Shown here: positions 55,122 to 64,000 of the stretch, one piece after another | Numbering within the stretch: the first letter of the stretch is position 1 | Layout of the letters: the number at the start of each line of letters is the position of its first letter | Source: Eretmocerus hayati | Taxonomy: Eukaryota > Arthropoda > Insecta > Hymenoptera > Aphelinidae | Reading direction: 5' to 3' | Assembly (NCBI GenBank): GCA_029851415.1 | Contig: CM056743.1 | Coordinates: forward strand, 89,688,501-89,752,500 | Length of the DNA stretch: 64,000 nt | The notes under the pieces: model-generated | Database searches by the model: none | Told to the model about the DNA's origin: nothing | Seen by the model: only the letters and a program-made list of their open reading frames with translations | Translations under genes and position numbers: made by a program

Positions 55122-58100
55122 TTCTTCACCCCTCCGAATTCTGTTTTGGAATGCGAGGAGCTTCCAGCAAAGGCGTACAGAAATTCCATCGATCTTGAAA
55201 AACATCGATATCTTTGCTTGTGTGGAATCATGGCTGACCCCAAACATCACCGTCAACGTCACTGGTTTCGTCAGCTTCAGAAAAGATCGCGAAGACGGAA
55301 AAGGAGGAGGAATCCTGCTTCTTATACGTGAGAATTTAGCTTATAGAGAAATAGAGACACTAATTTCGCCGGCGGATTCAGTCGAGCTATGTGGTATTCA
55401 AATCACTAATACAAATATACCGTTTGATATCATCATATGTTATCGCTCTCCAGGTCTCGCATTATCCCAAGAAAATTGGGATACTCTCTTAAGCAATGTT
55501 AACAATCGTCCGAACTGCCTACTGATGGGTGATTTCAATGCACACCATCGTAGGTGGAACTGTGATCGATCTGACTGTAATGGTACTAGATTTCTGAAAG
55601 CAATTGAATCGCAAAATCTCTTCATTCACAATGATGATACATTCACGCGTATCGATGTACACACAAACTACAAATCTAATCTAGATATCATCCTTTCATC
55701 GCTCAGCTTCTCTGACAAAATCAGTGTAGATGTATGTGATGAGACCTGGGGATCCGATCACTTTCCTGTCTTTATAAATGTAAATACAACGAAATGTGCA
55801 CATTCCAAAAAAACGTTCAAACTCAAGTCCAACAGAACGGATTGGTCCGGATTTTCTTGCATGTTGGAAGAACAGTATGAGAAATTTCTTTCTCCCGATT
55901 ATGATAATCTATCCACTACGGATAAGTATAATATGTTCATAGGCGTCATTGTAACTTCTTTAGAAGCCTGTACGCCTAAGAAGAAGAGGTATAAAGGCCG
56001 AAGAAGGAGAAATCCTGTAGTCTGGTGGGATAAAGACTGTGACAGGGCAATACGATTGAGAAGAGCTTTTTATAAGAAATGGGAATTCTCGGGATTTCTC
56101 TACGATCTCTTTATCTATAAAAAACAAGTTTCCCTTGTGAAAAAACTCATAAAAAAGAAGAAAAGAGAGAGTTTCAAAAAATTCGCCAGTTCTATAAATG
56201 TACACTCGAGTCCTACTTATGTGTGGAAGCAATGCAAAATTTTCAAAAACAGATGGGTAAATGTGAAACCTTTTCACTCGCCCGAGAATCTCCAGTCAGA
56301 AGAAAAAATCGTTAAAGCTCTGGACAAATTGTGCCCCCCAAGCGTTCAAACGAATCCGAATTATCTTCCAACTTGTAAGACGAATGAATTCCTGGATGCG
56401 ATGTTTGATTTTGTTGAATTCAATACGGCACTCGACTTACGTAACCCTCACTCATCGCCTGGCATGGATGGAGTTGACTTTGAGACACTCCAAAAACTGC
56501 CGATCAAGTTCAAATTACTCTTACTTGACATATTCAATGAGATGTATGTAAATCAAGAATATCCAACTGAATGGAAGAATTCCTTCGTACACTTTATAGA
56601 CAAAGAAGATCGTAGTAGTGTCCGGCCTATTTCTTTGACATCGTCAGTTTGTAAACTCCTCGAAACTCTCGTAAAAAATCGATTTGAGTGGTGGTTGGAA
56701 TTTCAAGGAATCATACCACAGAATCAGAGTGGCTTTCGACGTGGCAGATCTTGTTCTGATAACCTAGCAAGCATAGTACTCAAAATAAATGAAGCCTTTA
56801 TGGAAAAAAAACATATATTAGCTGCTTTTCTTGATGTTCATGCTGCATTTGATGACGTCGACACCGAAGTTATGTTAAAAAAACTAGCTGAAATCGGAGT
56901 TTCACTGCACGTTTTGAGCTTTATTAAATTTCTATCATATGAGCGTTTCATTTTTTCATCGATCAATCCCACCAGCCATAGAATAGCAAGAAAAGGTGTA
57001 GCTCAAGGAGGTGTACTGAGTCCCCTCATTTTCATTATTTGTGTGATTGCTATAGCTTTGAATGTCAGTAAAACAGTAGTGGTCTCTCAATTCGCAGATG
57101 ATACTGCTGTCTATGTTAAATGCAACTCACTTGAATGGGGTACCAAAACGTTGGAAAGTGCAATCAAAAAAATTGCAGATAACTTGTTTGAATTTGGTTT
57201 AGAACTCACCCCGCCCAAAACAAAACTAGTTCACTTCAATAATAAGAGAATCTATCCAGGTAACATCTCAATTACGATTGAAGGGCAAGAAGTGCGTTCA
57301 TGCGCCTATGCTCGTTTCCTTGGCGTCCATCTATACTATAACTTGAATTTCAAGCTACATGTGAACCATGTACTCGTAAGATGCTCCAAAGCAATGAATA
57401 TACTTAAATATCTCTGTGGTACGTGGTGGGGATCTCATCCTGAGACCCTCATTATACTCTACAAGAGTTTTGTTCGATCTATATTTGATTACGCGAGTTT
57501 TGTATATTTTCCCAATACCAAAGCTTTGAGAGAAAAAATTGAGGCGATCCAGTATCAAGCCATCCGAGTAGCCCTGGGCTTCCGTAAAAGCACACCAAAA
57601 AATATCCTACTAGCTGGATCAAAGCTTACATCTCTACAAGATCGAGCTAATTACTTGGCCAATTGCTATTTAGTAAAAGTTCTCTGTAACGCCAATTTGC
57701 CAGTGACTAATATTATTAGAAAATATTTTGCGGTAAGAGAAACGTGTACACCAAAGAAACTTCTGTTACTACGAAAATGCATATCAGAAATCAAAGATAT
57801 TAGCCCTATCATTTCGAATGGACCCAATTATGCTTTATATGGTCATGATTATGCCACAATCACGACATCTGTACCATTTGATACTAGATTGGGTCAAGAA
57901 CTCAAAGATTCGTCCATGCCCGTGGAGGATTTTTCTCGCTTCCTAGACAAACATGATGCGATAGCAATTTATACTGACGGTAGCAAGATTGAAAATCACA
58001 AATTTGTTGGGGCGGCGTGTATCTGCCCTCAGTTGGACATCTCAAAAAAAATTTCTATAGATATAAATGCTTCCGTTTTCACGGCAGAATGCACAGCGCT

Positions 58101-58842
58101 CTCCGCCGCTTTTGACATCATCTTGGAGCACAGAGATTCACACTTCTTCATTTTCTCGGATTCGCTCAGTGCTCTTCAATCCCTTCAATCAACCCATATC
58201 TCAGTTAGAACAAACAGCCTTATTCTTGAATCAAAAAAAAAGTTCCACAATTTCGTAACGAATAACGACAAAGGTAAAATCAATTTATTTTGGATTCCTG
58301 CACATATAGGAATCCGAGGAAATGAAGAGGTCGACTTACTAGCCAAATCTGCGACAGAAGCATCCACTCAAGATGTCTTCAAAATACCATTCACCGACTT
58401 TTTTGAGTCATTCAAATACAAAGCTCGTATGAGCACAAGAGAGGAAATCAAGACGAAAGGACTCACGACTGGAACGAAATACTTTGAATTTTTCGACAAT
58501 GATAGAACTAATCCTTGGTTTTCTAGTAAGAAATTAGACCGTGATCTCATAGTCACGATTGCTAGATGTCGGGCTAATCATTATAATTTAGCTTCTTCAC
58601 TGCACAGAGTCAACATAGTCGATAGACCTACTTGTAAATGTGAAGAATCAGATGAGAATGTGAATCATATTCTATGGCAATGTAAACTCTATATCGATCA
58701 AAGAGAAAAACTGTTGAAAAAGATCAAATCCCTCACGGGTCAAAGCCCTCCTCTTTGCATTGAAATGTTCATAACAGACCCCCACGTACCCTGCTGTAGA
58801 GCCATACTTGATTTTTTTGAAGAGTGTGAGATGAATATTTAA
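55099..58842 (+). CDS. LINE ORF2: endonuclease, reverse transcriptase, RNase H
   Basis: 1,247 codons if the ATG at 55099 is used; ATGs at 55054 and 55069 are possible earlier starts, but the conserved L-R-I-L-F-W-N-A-R-S begins 12 residues after 55099. APE-type endonuclease first: W-N-A-R-S, C-V-E-S-W-L, M-G-D-F-N-A-H-H (residue 143 on), G-S-D-H-F-P-V. Then RT: A-F-L-D-V-H-A-A-F-D-D-V (motif A), G-V-A-Q-G-G-V-L-S-P-L (motif B), Q-F-A-D-D-T-A at about residue 664. Then RNase H: Y-T-D-G-S-K (residue 958), T-A-E-C-T-A-L, F-S-D-S-L-S-A-L and H-I-G-I-R-G-N-E-E-V-D, with D, E, D, D all kept. The C-terminus has C-K-C...H-I-L-W-Q-C, a zinc-binding-like motif common in this group. RNase H after RT supports I-clade or a close relative. 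No stop or frameshift. Confidence 0.93.
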   Translation: MADTTRNNSSPLRILFWNARSFQQRRTEIPSILKNIDIFACVESWLTPNITVNVTGFVSFRKDREDGKGGGILLLIRENLAYREIETLISPADSVELCGIQITNTNIPFDIIICYRSPGLALSQENWDTLLSNVNNRPNCLLMGDFNAHHRRWNCDRSDCNGTRFLKAIESQNLFIHNDDTFTRIDVHTNYKSNLDIILSSLSFSDKISVDVCDETWGSDHFPVFINVNTTKCAHSKKTFKLKSNRTDWSGFSCMLEEQYEKFLSPDYDNLSTTDKYNMFIGVIVTSLEACTPKKKRYKGRRRRNPVVWWDKDCDRAIRLRRAFYKKWEFSGFLYDLFIYKKQVSLVKKLIKKKKRESFKKFASSINVHSSPTYVWKQCKIFKNRWVNVKPFHSPENLQSEEKIVKALDKLCPPSVQTNPNYLPTCKTNEFLDAMFDFVEFNTALDLRNPHSSPGMDGVDFETLQKLPIKFKLLLLDIFNEMYVNQEYPTEWKNSFVHFIDKEDRSSVRPISLTSSVCKLLETLVKNRFEWWLEFQGIIPQNQSGFRRGRSCSDNLASIVLKINEAFMEKKHILAAFLDVHAAFDDVDTEVMLKKLAEIGVSLHVLSFIKFLSYERFIFSSINPTSHRIARKGVAQGGVLSPLIFIICVIAIALNVSKTVVVSQFADDTAVYVKCNSLEWGTKTLESAIKKIADNLFEFGLELTPPKTKLVHFNNKRIYPGNISITIEGQEVRSCAYARFLGVHLYYNLNFKLHVNHVLVRCSKAMNILKYLCGTWWGSHPETLIILYKSFVRSIFDYASFVYFPNTKALREKIEAIQYQAIRVALGFRKSTPKNILLAGSKLTSLQDRANYLANCYLVKVLCNANLPVTNIIRKYFAVRETCTPKKLLLLRKCISEIKDISPIISNGPNYALYGHDYATITTSVPFDTRLGQELKDSSMPVEDFSRFLDKHDAIAIYTDGSKIENHKFVGAACICPQLDISKKISIDINASVFTAECTALSAAFDIILEHRDSHFFIFSDSLSALQSLQSTHISVRTNSLILESKKKFHNFVTNNDKGKINLFWIPAHIGIRGNEEVDLLAKSATEASTQDVFKIPFTDFFESFKYKARMSTREEIKTKGLTTGTKYFEFFDNDRTNPWFSSKKLDRDLIVTIARCRANHYNLASSLHRVNIVDRPTCKCEESDENVNHILWQCKLYIDQREKLLKKIKSLTGQSPPLCIEMFITDPHVPCCRAILDFFEECEMNI

Positions 58843-59143
58843 CTGTGAAAGATGTACTTGTTAAATTAGATTCAAAAGTGACTTCACTGTACTGTATCTC
58901 TGTATATTAAGTAATGATGTTCTTATATAATTATATTTCTTTTTCATTTTCAAAGATCTTGTATGTATATTATACAGGCAATGCCTAAATAAGCCTCCTT
59001 GAGGTTTGAATGGCTTAATAAATGATGTAACTTTGGGCCAAGTAGATAAAATTGACTTCGCCGAGTAGTCATTTTGAAGGAAATTTCCTTGGCTTTTCAA
59101 TGGAATTGGTTTCAGCAGTCTAAATTCCTGCGCATGCACAGAA

Positions 59144-59646
59144 ATAGTATATTACGCAACAAGTGCGAGAAGGTCAATTTCCGCACAAGTTGCCAAACGA
59201 GTGCGAGAAGTTAATATTCACGCACACTTTGGAACTTCTCGCACAGCCAGAAGAACACATTTACGCACGCTCGCAAAGCGAGCGTGCGTAAATATGTACT
59301 TCTAGGTGTGCGAGAAGTTTCGAAGTGTGCGTGAATGCTACTTCTCGCGCGAGTTGGCAACGTGTGCGGAAACTTCTCGCACGTGTTGCGTATACTATTT
59401 TTTGCAACTGTGCGCGAAGTTGTAATTAAATGCACCACTGTCCGAGCAAGATCATCTTGAGAACGAAGTGTTCAAGAAAGGCCAAATTCAGAGGGATGAC
59501 GTGACATCATATTTTGGAACTGTGCCTAATGAAAATGCATTAGAGCGAGAAGTTACATTCACGCATTACTTCTCGCACTGTAAATAATGAAGAGAAGTCT
59601 CATTTTTTTACAACTTCGCGCACACAGTTGCAAAAAATTCATTTTT
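59144..59646. mobile_element. MITE cluster in the foldback right arm
   Basis: Two adjoining inverted repeats. The first (59144-59397) has tips atagtata...tacgcaacaagtgcgagaag and complement, centred near 59275 on a perfect cgcacgctcgcaaagcgagcg-type hairpin. The second has tips ttttttgcaactgtgcgcga (59398 on) and complement ending near 59646. Both are built from gcgagaagt / attcacgca motifs, so they may be one element with complex arms. Absent from the left arm of the foldback, hence a later insertion. Confidence 0.65.
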
Positions 59647-59990
59647 CAACCGAAAAGGCTGAGAATATTGATAGAACGTGAAAAAAACAGCGTAGAACCC
59701 CTAAAACACAGATCGGGACCACTTTTTCCTGGAAGAACACGCAATTCTACATCGAAATATGGATTTCCAGATTTTTAGAAAATTAGGTTTTTGAGGAAAT
59801 GAATTTTTTCTGTTTTTCACTCTTTTGCTCATAGGGTGCGTCCGTAGCCTCAAAAAAAATTTCGAAAGAGGGTGAAAAGTTCATTTTTTGGACCATAGAA
59901 TGGATTAGAAATGTCGGAAAAAGAGTTTGAAACATGTTTGCAATTCGTGGTCCGCTCTCGCGCGGAATTACTCATGAGTAAATCATGTCG

Positions 59991-60355
59991 AAGATTTTCG
60001 GTGGAATGTGATAACGTAGTAGCGTCATTCAAGAATATATTTGAAGGAAAAAACTAATGAGATGATGATGTCGAGAAGGAAAAAAATGTTAAGTACATTG
60101 CGAGTTCGATGAATACATCGCGATTTGTGTGCGGTCTTCCTATAGTTAGGCATCGATGTTGGTAGGACAACGATTCAAAAATAACGAAGACGAGCAGAGA
60201 GGAAGAAAAAAAGGAGAATGCGCTGAGTGCGAGTGATGGACTTACGATCACGCAAAGACAAGTACCTAAATTGCACCAGTGCTACAATCTATTTTGACGT
60301 AAAAGTCCCTCTACAAAGTATATGTCGCAACTTTGCGTGGGGTGTTGGTGACTTG
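59991..60355. other. No gene seen
   Basis: AT-rich, short frames only, between the foldback and the LINE remnant. Confidence 0.4.
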
Positions 60356-62030
60356 TCAAGTGTTGTGAGTTCGCAAGTAGTTCTTCGCAAGTAGTGAAAG
60401 AGGGAGTTTTTCGTTGATTATTTGAGTTCTCCAGTCGTTTATATCACGGTTGAAGAGCTCGTCTCGAAAAAACTGTTTCATGGTGTTTATCGTGTCAGCG
60501 CTAAAACGAGTGACAATGAGGGAATTTAATAACACTGATCCATGGATCAGGAATGAATTTTCCCACGCTTCTGTATTGACTTCACCGTAGACAAGGGCCT
60601 TTCTCGGGTTTCTGTCAGATGTCCCCAGGGCTATGTCTTCGCTTAGACTTGTGAACTCATTGGATAAGTAACGAGGGATGCCGGTTGCGATGACCTTGTG
60701 AGCCAAGTTGCATATGAAGTATTCCTTTGCCTCCGGTGGACGCAGAGCCAATGCAAGTTCAGGCGGTGTGGTGTGATGTTTGTATTGAGGGGCGAATTGC
60801 CGACCACGAAGCGTACGCAAGCATTTTGCGCAATTTGAAGCTTCGAATTTTTAGTGGCGTCGAAGTTTGCGTATGCGGCACAAGCATAATCAAAGTATGG
60901 GAAAATCAGAGTCTGAACGAGGTCACGCCTGAAATTTTTCGATGAATAGTGCCTATAACATTTCAGTAAGTGTAGGCTATAATATAATTTTGACAATACC
61001 GATTTCACTTGAGATGACCAGTTCAGGTTTTGATCAATGTTGAATACATACTCTAACTCTTCTGCATCTCCTGTGATTTTGGGCAAGTTCTGAAAATTGA
61101 TGCGGCTTGTAAAGTATCCACTGTCCACAATAATAACCTTCGATTTTCTGGCGTTTAGTTTTAGTTCCTTTGTTTTGGCGTGATTGATCACTGATTGTGC
61201 ATCGCGTTGCGCATTTCCTAGTTCGACAAGTTGGCAGGCCGACAGTGGAGGTTAATTTGCGAGTCATCCGCATAAAATATGGATTTGCTGAATTTTAGGA
61301 TATTGGGGAGATCGTTGATCAATAATGCAAGTAGAAGTGGCCCTAGATCACTGCCCTCAGGAGCTCCAGATGTAACTTTCAAGAAGTCGCAAATTGTGCC
61401 TCCACCGTTAATTACCGCTTGTAACCTGTTGGCTAGGTATGAATGAAACGTATTCACGACTCGAGCGGATACGTTGAGGTTTCGAAGTTTTTCAGCAGCA
61501 GCGCGTGTGGGATTCGGTCGAACGCTTTTGAAAAGTCCTAGAGTATTAAAATAGTGAGCTGGCGGTTCTCTATGGCTTCTTTGCGCCGTCTATGAATCGC
61601 GCGAGAGCCGTTTGGGTGCTGTGGTCTGGCTTATATCTTGCTTGTCCTTCGTACAGTAGAGAGTGTGTGCTGGGATTGTCTGATAATTGCGCATAAACAA
61701 TGCGCTTTAGTTGTACTTGTAATGTACTTTCGATAACCCAGACAGCTGAGCAATGGGTCTATAGTCTATAGTAAGGACTTCTTCCAGGAAGATGGCGATA
61801 ATCATGTTTGCAAGCTGTAGTTACAGAGTTGCGTGAGAGAGGAAACTGAATGAGGCATTGCTAGCTTCAACATCTTGACCGTTAGTCCATCTAGACCGGA
61901 GCTCCTAGATGATGCTTACTCGATAGCTAGGAGGATGTCTTGCTCAGTGACGGGTCGAAAACCAGAAAAAGTCAACTCGGGTGAATTATTGTGAGTACTG
62001 AGAAGCGATTCTAGGCAGGCTTGGGTAAGG
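60356..62030 (-). pseudogene. LINE reverse transcriptase remnant
   Basis: Minus strand, several frames. In order of translation: a Q-T-A-L-A-R-F block (about 61590-61640), D-F-S-K-A-F-D-R-I (motif A, about 61510-61540), G-A-P-E-G-S-D-L-G-P-L-L (motif B region, with P-E-G where P-Q-G is usual), F-Y-A-D-D-S-Q-I (about 61255-61280), then an L-N-A-R-K-S-K block, Y-F-D-Y-A-C-A-A-Y (near 60890) and the C-terminal part to a stop at 60356. At least three frameshifts (near 61450, 61200 and 60780) and stops upstream destroy it. The pattern suits a CR1/Jockey-type LINE; no endonuclease part is recognisable. The limit on the upstream side is approximate. Confidence 0.7.
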
Positions 62031-62308
62031 AAATCAGCATGGTTAACGGTGGTAGCGTTGTTTTCGTTTAAATAAGCGTGTTGAAAAAGTCAAATGGCGA
62101 TGATGCTCTGATCTCTTTGATTTCAGTTTCTGCAAGTCGTGCCACCCACCCTTCATAGTATCGGCTTCCAATAATGATTTTCCGATCAATCTATTCTCAG
62201 AACTATCGAGGAGATTGCTTACTCGAGAGCGCTTCGACTCATAAGTTTGTATTGCTAAGGGCGTGCCTGATTGCCTTGCTTAGCAGTAGGCTTTGTTACG
62301 CTCTTCCG

Positions 62309-63654
62309 TTTAGACTCTACACGTAAAGAACTGTAAGTCAAACAGGACGATTAGAGCTCGTCGTCTCCTCCGACTAGCAGGTAATCTGCAGAGAGGATAT
62401 AGATAATCTGCAAAGGGCACAAGTCAGGTACGCTCCGACGACTCTTCGCTAGTCGAACAGGCCGACTAGCGAAGACGGTTAGAGCGACCATGCTATTAAT
62501 CTATCAGCCAGCTATAGGTTCTGTAGCAAGATCGAGATCGGCACGAAATTTTTTTCGCAATCCATTCGTCTTGATTTGCTGATCACGAATATCTAATTTT
62601 TGGTCCGGAAATTTGGGGAGATTCTTTTTTATTAATAAAATACTGCAAAATTCATGATCAATAGTGCATAAGTCGAGAAGTTTTGGTCGGATAAGAGAAT
62701 ATTTCGAACAAAAAATGTTGCATTTCATGTTGCGTTTGCGAAACATGCAATGGGTTGTTGGAACTTACATTTTCCATTGCAAAAAACGAGTTCGTATATA
62801 ACAATTTGGTATAACTTCGAATTATGAAGTGGATCCTCAAAAGTGAATATTCGACTCGGTTCGTTATTTCATTTCAAACAGAGGAATTTTCCGAACATTT
62901 TTCTCTAAATTCATGATTTCTTGAGCAATTGTTGACGGAAAGGAGAAAACCAGCGCGTGGCATCAATCGGAGCGATTTGAAGTTTGAACGCTTCGATCGA
63001 TGCCACGCGCTGGTTTTCTCTTTTCTACAACAAATTGCTCAAGAAATGATGAATTTAGAGAAAAATGTCCAGAATATTTTTTTGCTTGAAATGAAATAAT
63101 AAACCGACTGGCATACTCATTTTGGGGAATTCAGTTCATGATCCAAAGTTATACCAAATTGTTATAAACAAAATCGTTTTTTGCAATGGCAAATGTAAGT
63201 TCCAACAATCGATTGCATATTTCACGAACACAACATGAAATGCAACATTTTTCGTGGGAAGAATTTTCCTCTCCGACCAAAAATTCCCCCGACTTATGCG
63301 CATTTAATCATAAATTTTGCAGTATTTTATTGATGAAAAAAAATCTCCCCAGATTTCCGGACTAAAAACTAGATATTCGTGATCAGCAAATCAAGACGAA
63401 TCGATTGCAATAGAAATTTCGTGCCGACCTTGATCTTGCTGCAGAACCTATAGCTGGCTGATAGATTAACAGCATGGTCGCTCTAAACGTCTTCGCTAGT
63501 CGACCTGTTCGACTAGCGAAGAGTCGTCGGAGCGTACCTGACTCGTGCCCTTTGCGGATTATCGATGTCCTCCCTGCACGTTACCTGCTAGTCGGAGAAG
63601 ACGACTCGCGCTCTAGTCATCCTGTTCGACTCACAGTTTTTCCGTGTAATGTCA
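62309..63654. mobile_element. Foldback element of about 1.35 kb
   Basis: Arms of about 650 bp meet near 62982. The apex is a 22-bp perfect stem (62943-62964 with 62999-63020, gagaaaaccagcgcgtggca...) around a 34-base loop. Other paired blocks: cgacgactcttcgctagtcg (62436) with complement near 63505, and caaaaaatgttgcatttcatg (62708) with complement near 63235. Outer tips near acgtaaagaactgtaagt and its complement. No coding capacity, no clear target duplication. Confidence 0.75.
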
Positions 63655-64000
63655 AATGTTACCCATGGTTTTCTTTTCGACGTAATAGTGATAGTTTCCA
63701 TGGAAGCTGTTCTATTAAAAGATCTGACTAACGAGCTTGTCGAAGAGACTTCCAAGTTGTTTACCTTTTGCTAGGTGAATTCAGTTTCAATCCCAAAGTT
63801 CAGAGGGCCTGAGAGAATAGAAGACGAGTTGTGAGATATTGACTTGAATTCGTCCAGCGTCTTCGACGAATCCGGGGGTCACGAGATTTTCAAGGTTACT
63901 TCGATGAAATCGTGGCCGTCAATGGAGGGACTTGGCGATCTGCAGAAATTGATAACTTCGTCTGTGCCGTTAAGGCGATGCGGTTGACGTGCACCGCGAC
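63655..64000. other. No gene seen
   Basis: The window ends in unremarkable sequence; short frames only. Confidence 0.4.

Larger units (their letters stand above)
53559..59022 (+). mobile_element. Full-length I-clade LINE
   Basis: 5,464 bp, both ORFs open. The 15-mer TGATGTAACTTTGGG flanks it on both sides (53544-53558 and 59023-59037), a clean target duplication. It starts GAGTTCGGCTCGG and ends ...GGCTTAATAAA, a TAA-type tail rather than poly-A, as in I-like elements. ORF1 (53709-55121) has a CCHC knuckle; ORF2 (55099-58842) has endonuclease, RT and RNase H. It inserted into a foldback. The intact ORFs and perfect duplication point to a young, possibly active copy. Confidence 0.9.
52790..59990. 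mobile_element. Foldback element split by the I-clade LINE and a MITE cluster
   Basis: Left arm about 52790-53450, right arm about 59038-59990. Paired blocks include gagtaattccgcgcg (52804) with cgcgcggaattactc (59957); gtggtcccgatctgtgttt (53231) with the complement near 59705; and ctgcgcatgcgcaggaattt (53325) with aaattcctgcgcatgcacag (59121). The I-clade LINE (53559-59022) sits near the former loop and a 500-bp insert (59144-59646) sits in the right arm, so the original foldback was about 1.3 kb. Confidence 0.72.

Noticed and set aside
1..64000. tRNA or rRNA genes
   Set aside because: No cloverleaf-like A/B-box pairs or rRNA-like conserved blocks noticed; without a covariance search this is a weak negative.

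Overview
The window looks like repeat-dense eukaryotic DNA, most likely from an insect or other arthropod. The basis is the mobile-element content: an errantivirus-like LTR element with a baculovirus-F-type envelope gene, a second errantivirus-like Gag, a BEL/Pao element, an intact I-clade LINE, two CR1/L2-group LINEs, and many long foldback (inverted-repeat) elements. There is no operon structure, no tRNA or rRNA gene that I can see, and no host gene that I can name. Almost everything supportable is a transposable element or its debris.

Layout. 1-2.1 kb: AT-rich, no gene. 2.1-5.7 kb (minus): element A, a decayed errantivirus-like Gag with two zinc knuckles, a 268-bp MITE inside it, and a leader with a likely primer-binding site, TATA boxes and a tiny signal-peptide-like exon ending at a consensus splice donor. 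5.8-24 kb: broken ORFs and foldbacks (7.0-9.3, 13.6-16.1, 18.0-18.8, 21.9-22.9 kb). 24.3-26.9 kb: BEL/Pao pseudogene. 28.3-32.2 kb (minus): a 5'-truncated CR1/L2-group LINE with an intact ORF2. 32.7-35.8 kb: a foldback plus unrecognised coding-like pieces. 36.2-37.5 kb: foldback. 37.76-38.37 kb: 20-bp minisatellite. 39,341-50,274 (minus): element B, bounded exactly by two ~290-bp LTRs and the 4-bp target duplication ACGG. 52.8-60.0 kb: a foldback split by a full-length I-clade LINE (53,559-59,022) with both ORFs open. 60.4-62.0 kb: decayed LINE reverse transcriptase. 62.3-63.65 kb: another foldback.

Element B is the most unusual object. Gag, an OTU-like cysteine-protease domain and integrase lie in one reading frame broken by three stops, while protease, reverse transcriptase and RNase H are absent. 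It also carries a broken envelope gene. The OTU-like domain has Arg at the expected catalytic Cys and a stop next to it. Elements A and B both have, between the primer-binding site and gag, a short ATG-initiated hydrophobic segment that stops at a donor-like GT in the same codon phase. My reading is that spliced env RNA gets its signal peptide from this leader; that is inference. The I-clade element looks recently inserted and possibly functional: 15-bp target duplication, complete catalytic residues, and a downstream promoter element at +28.
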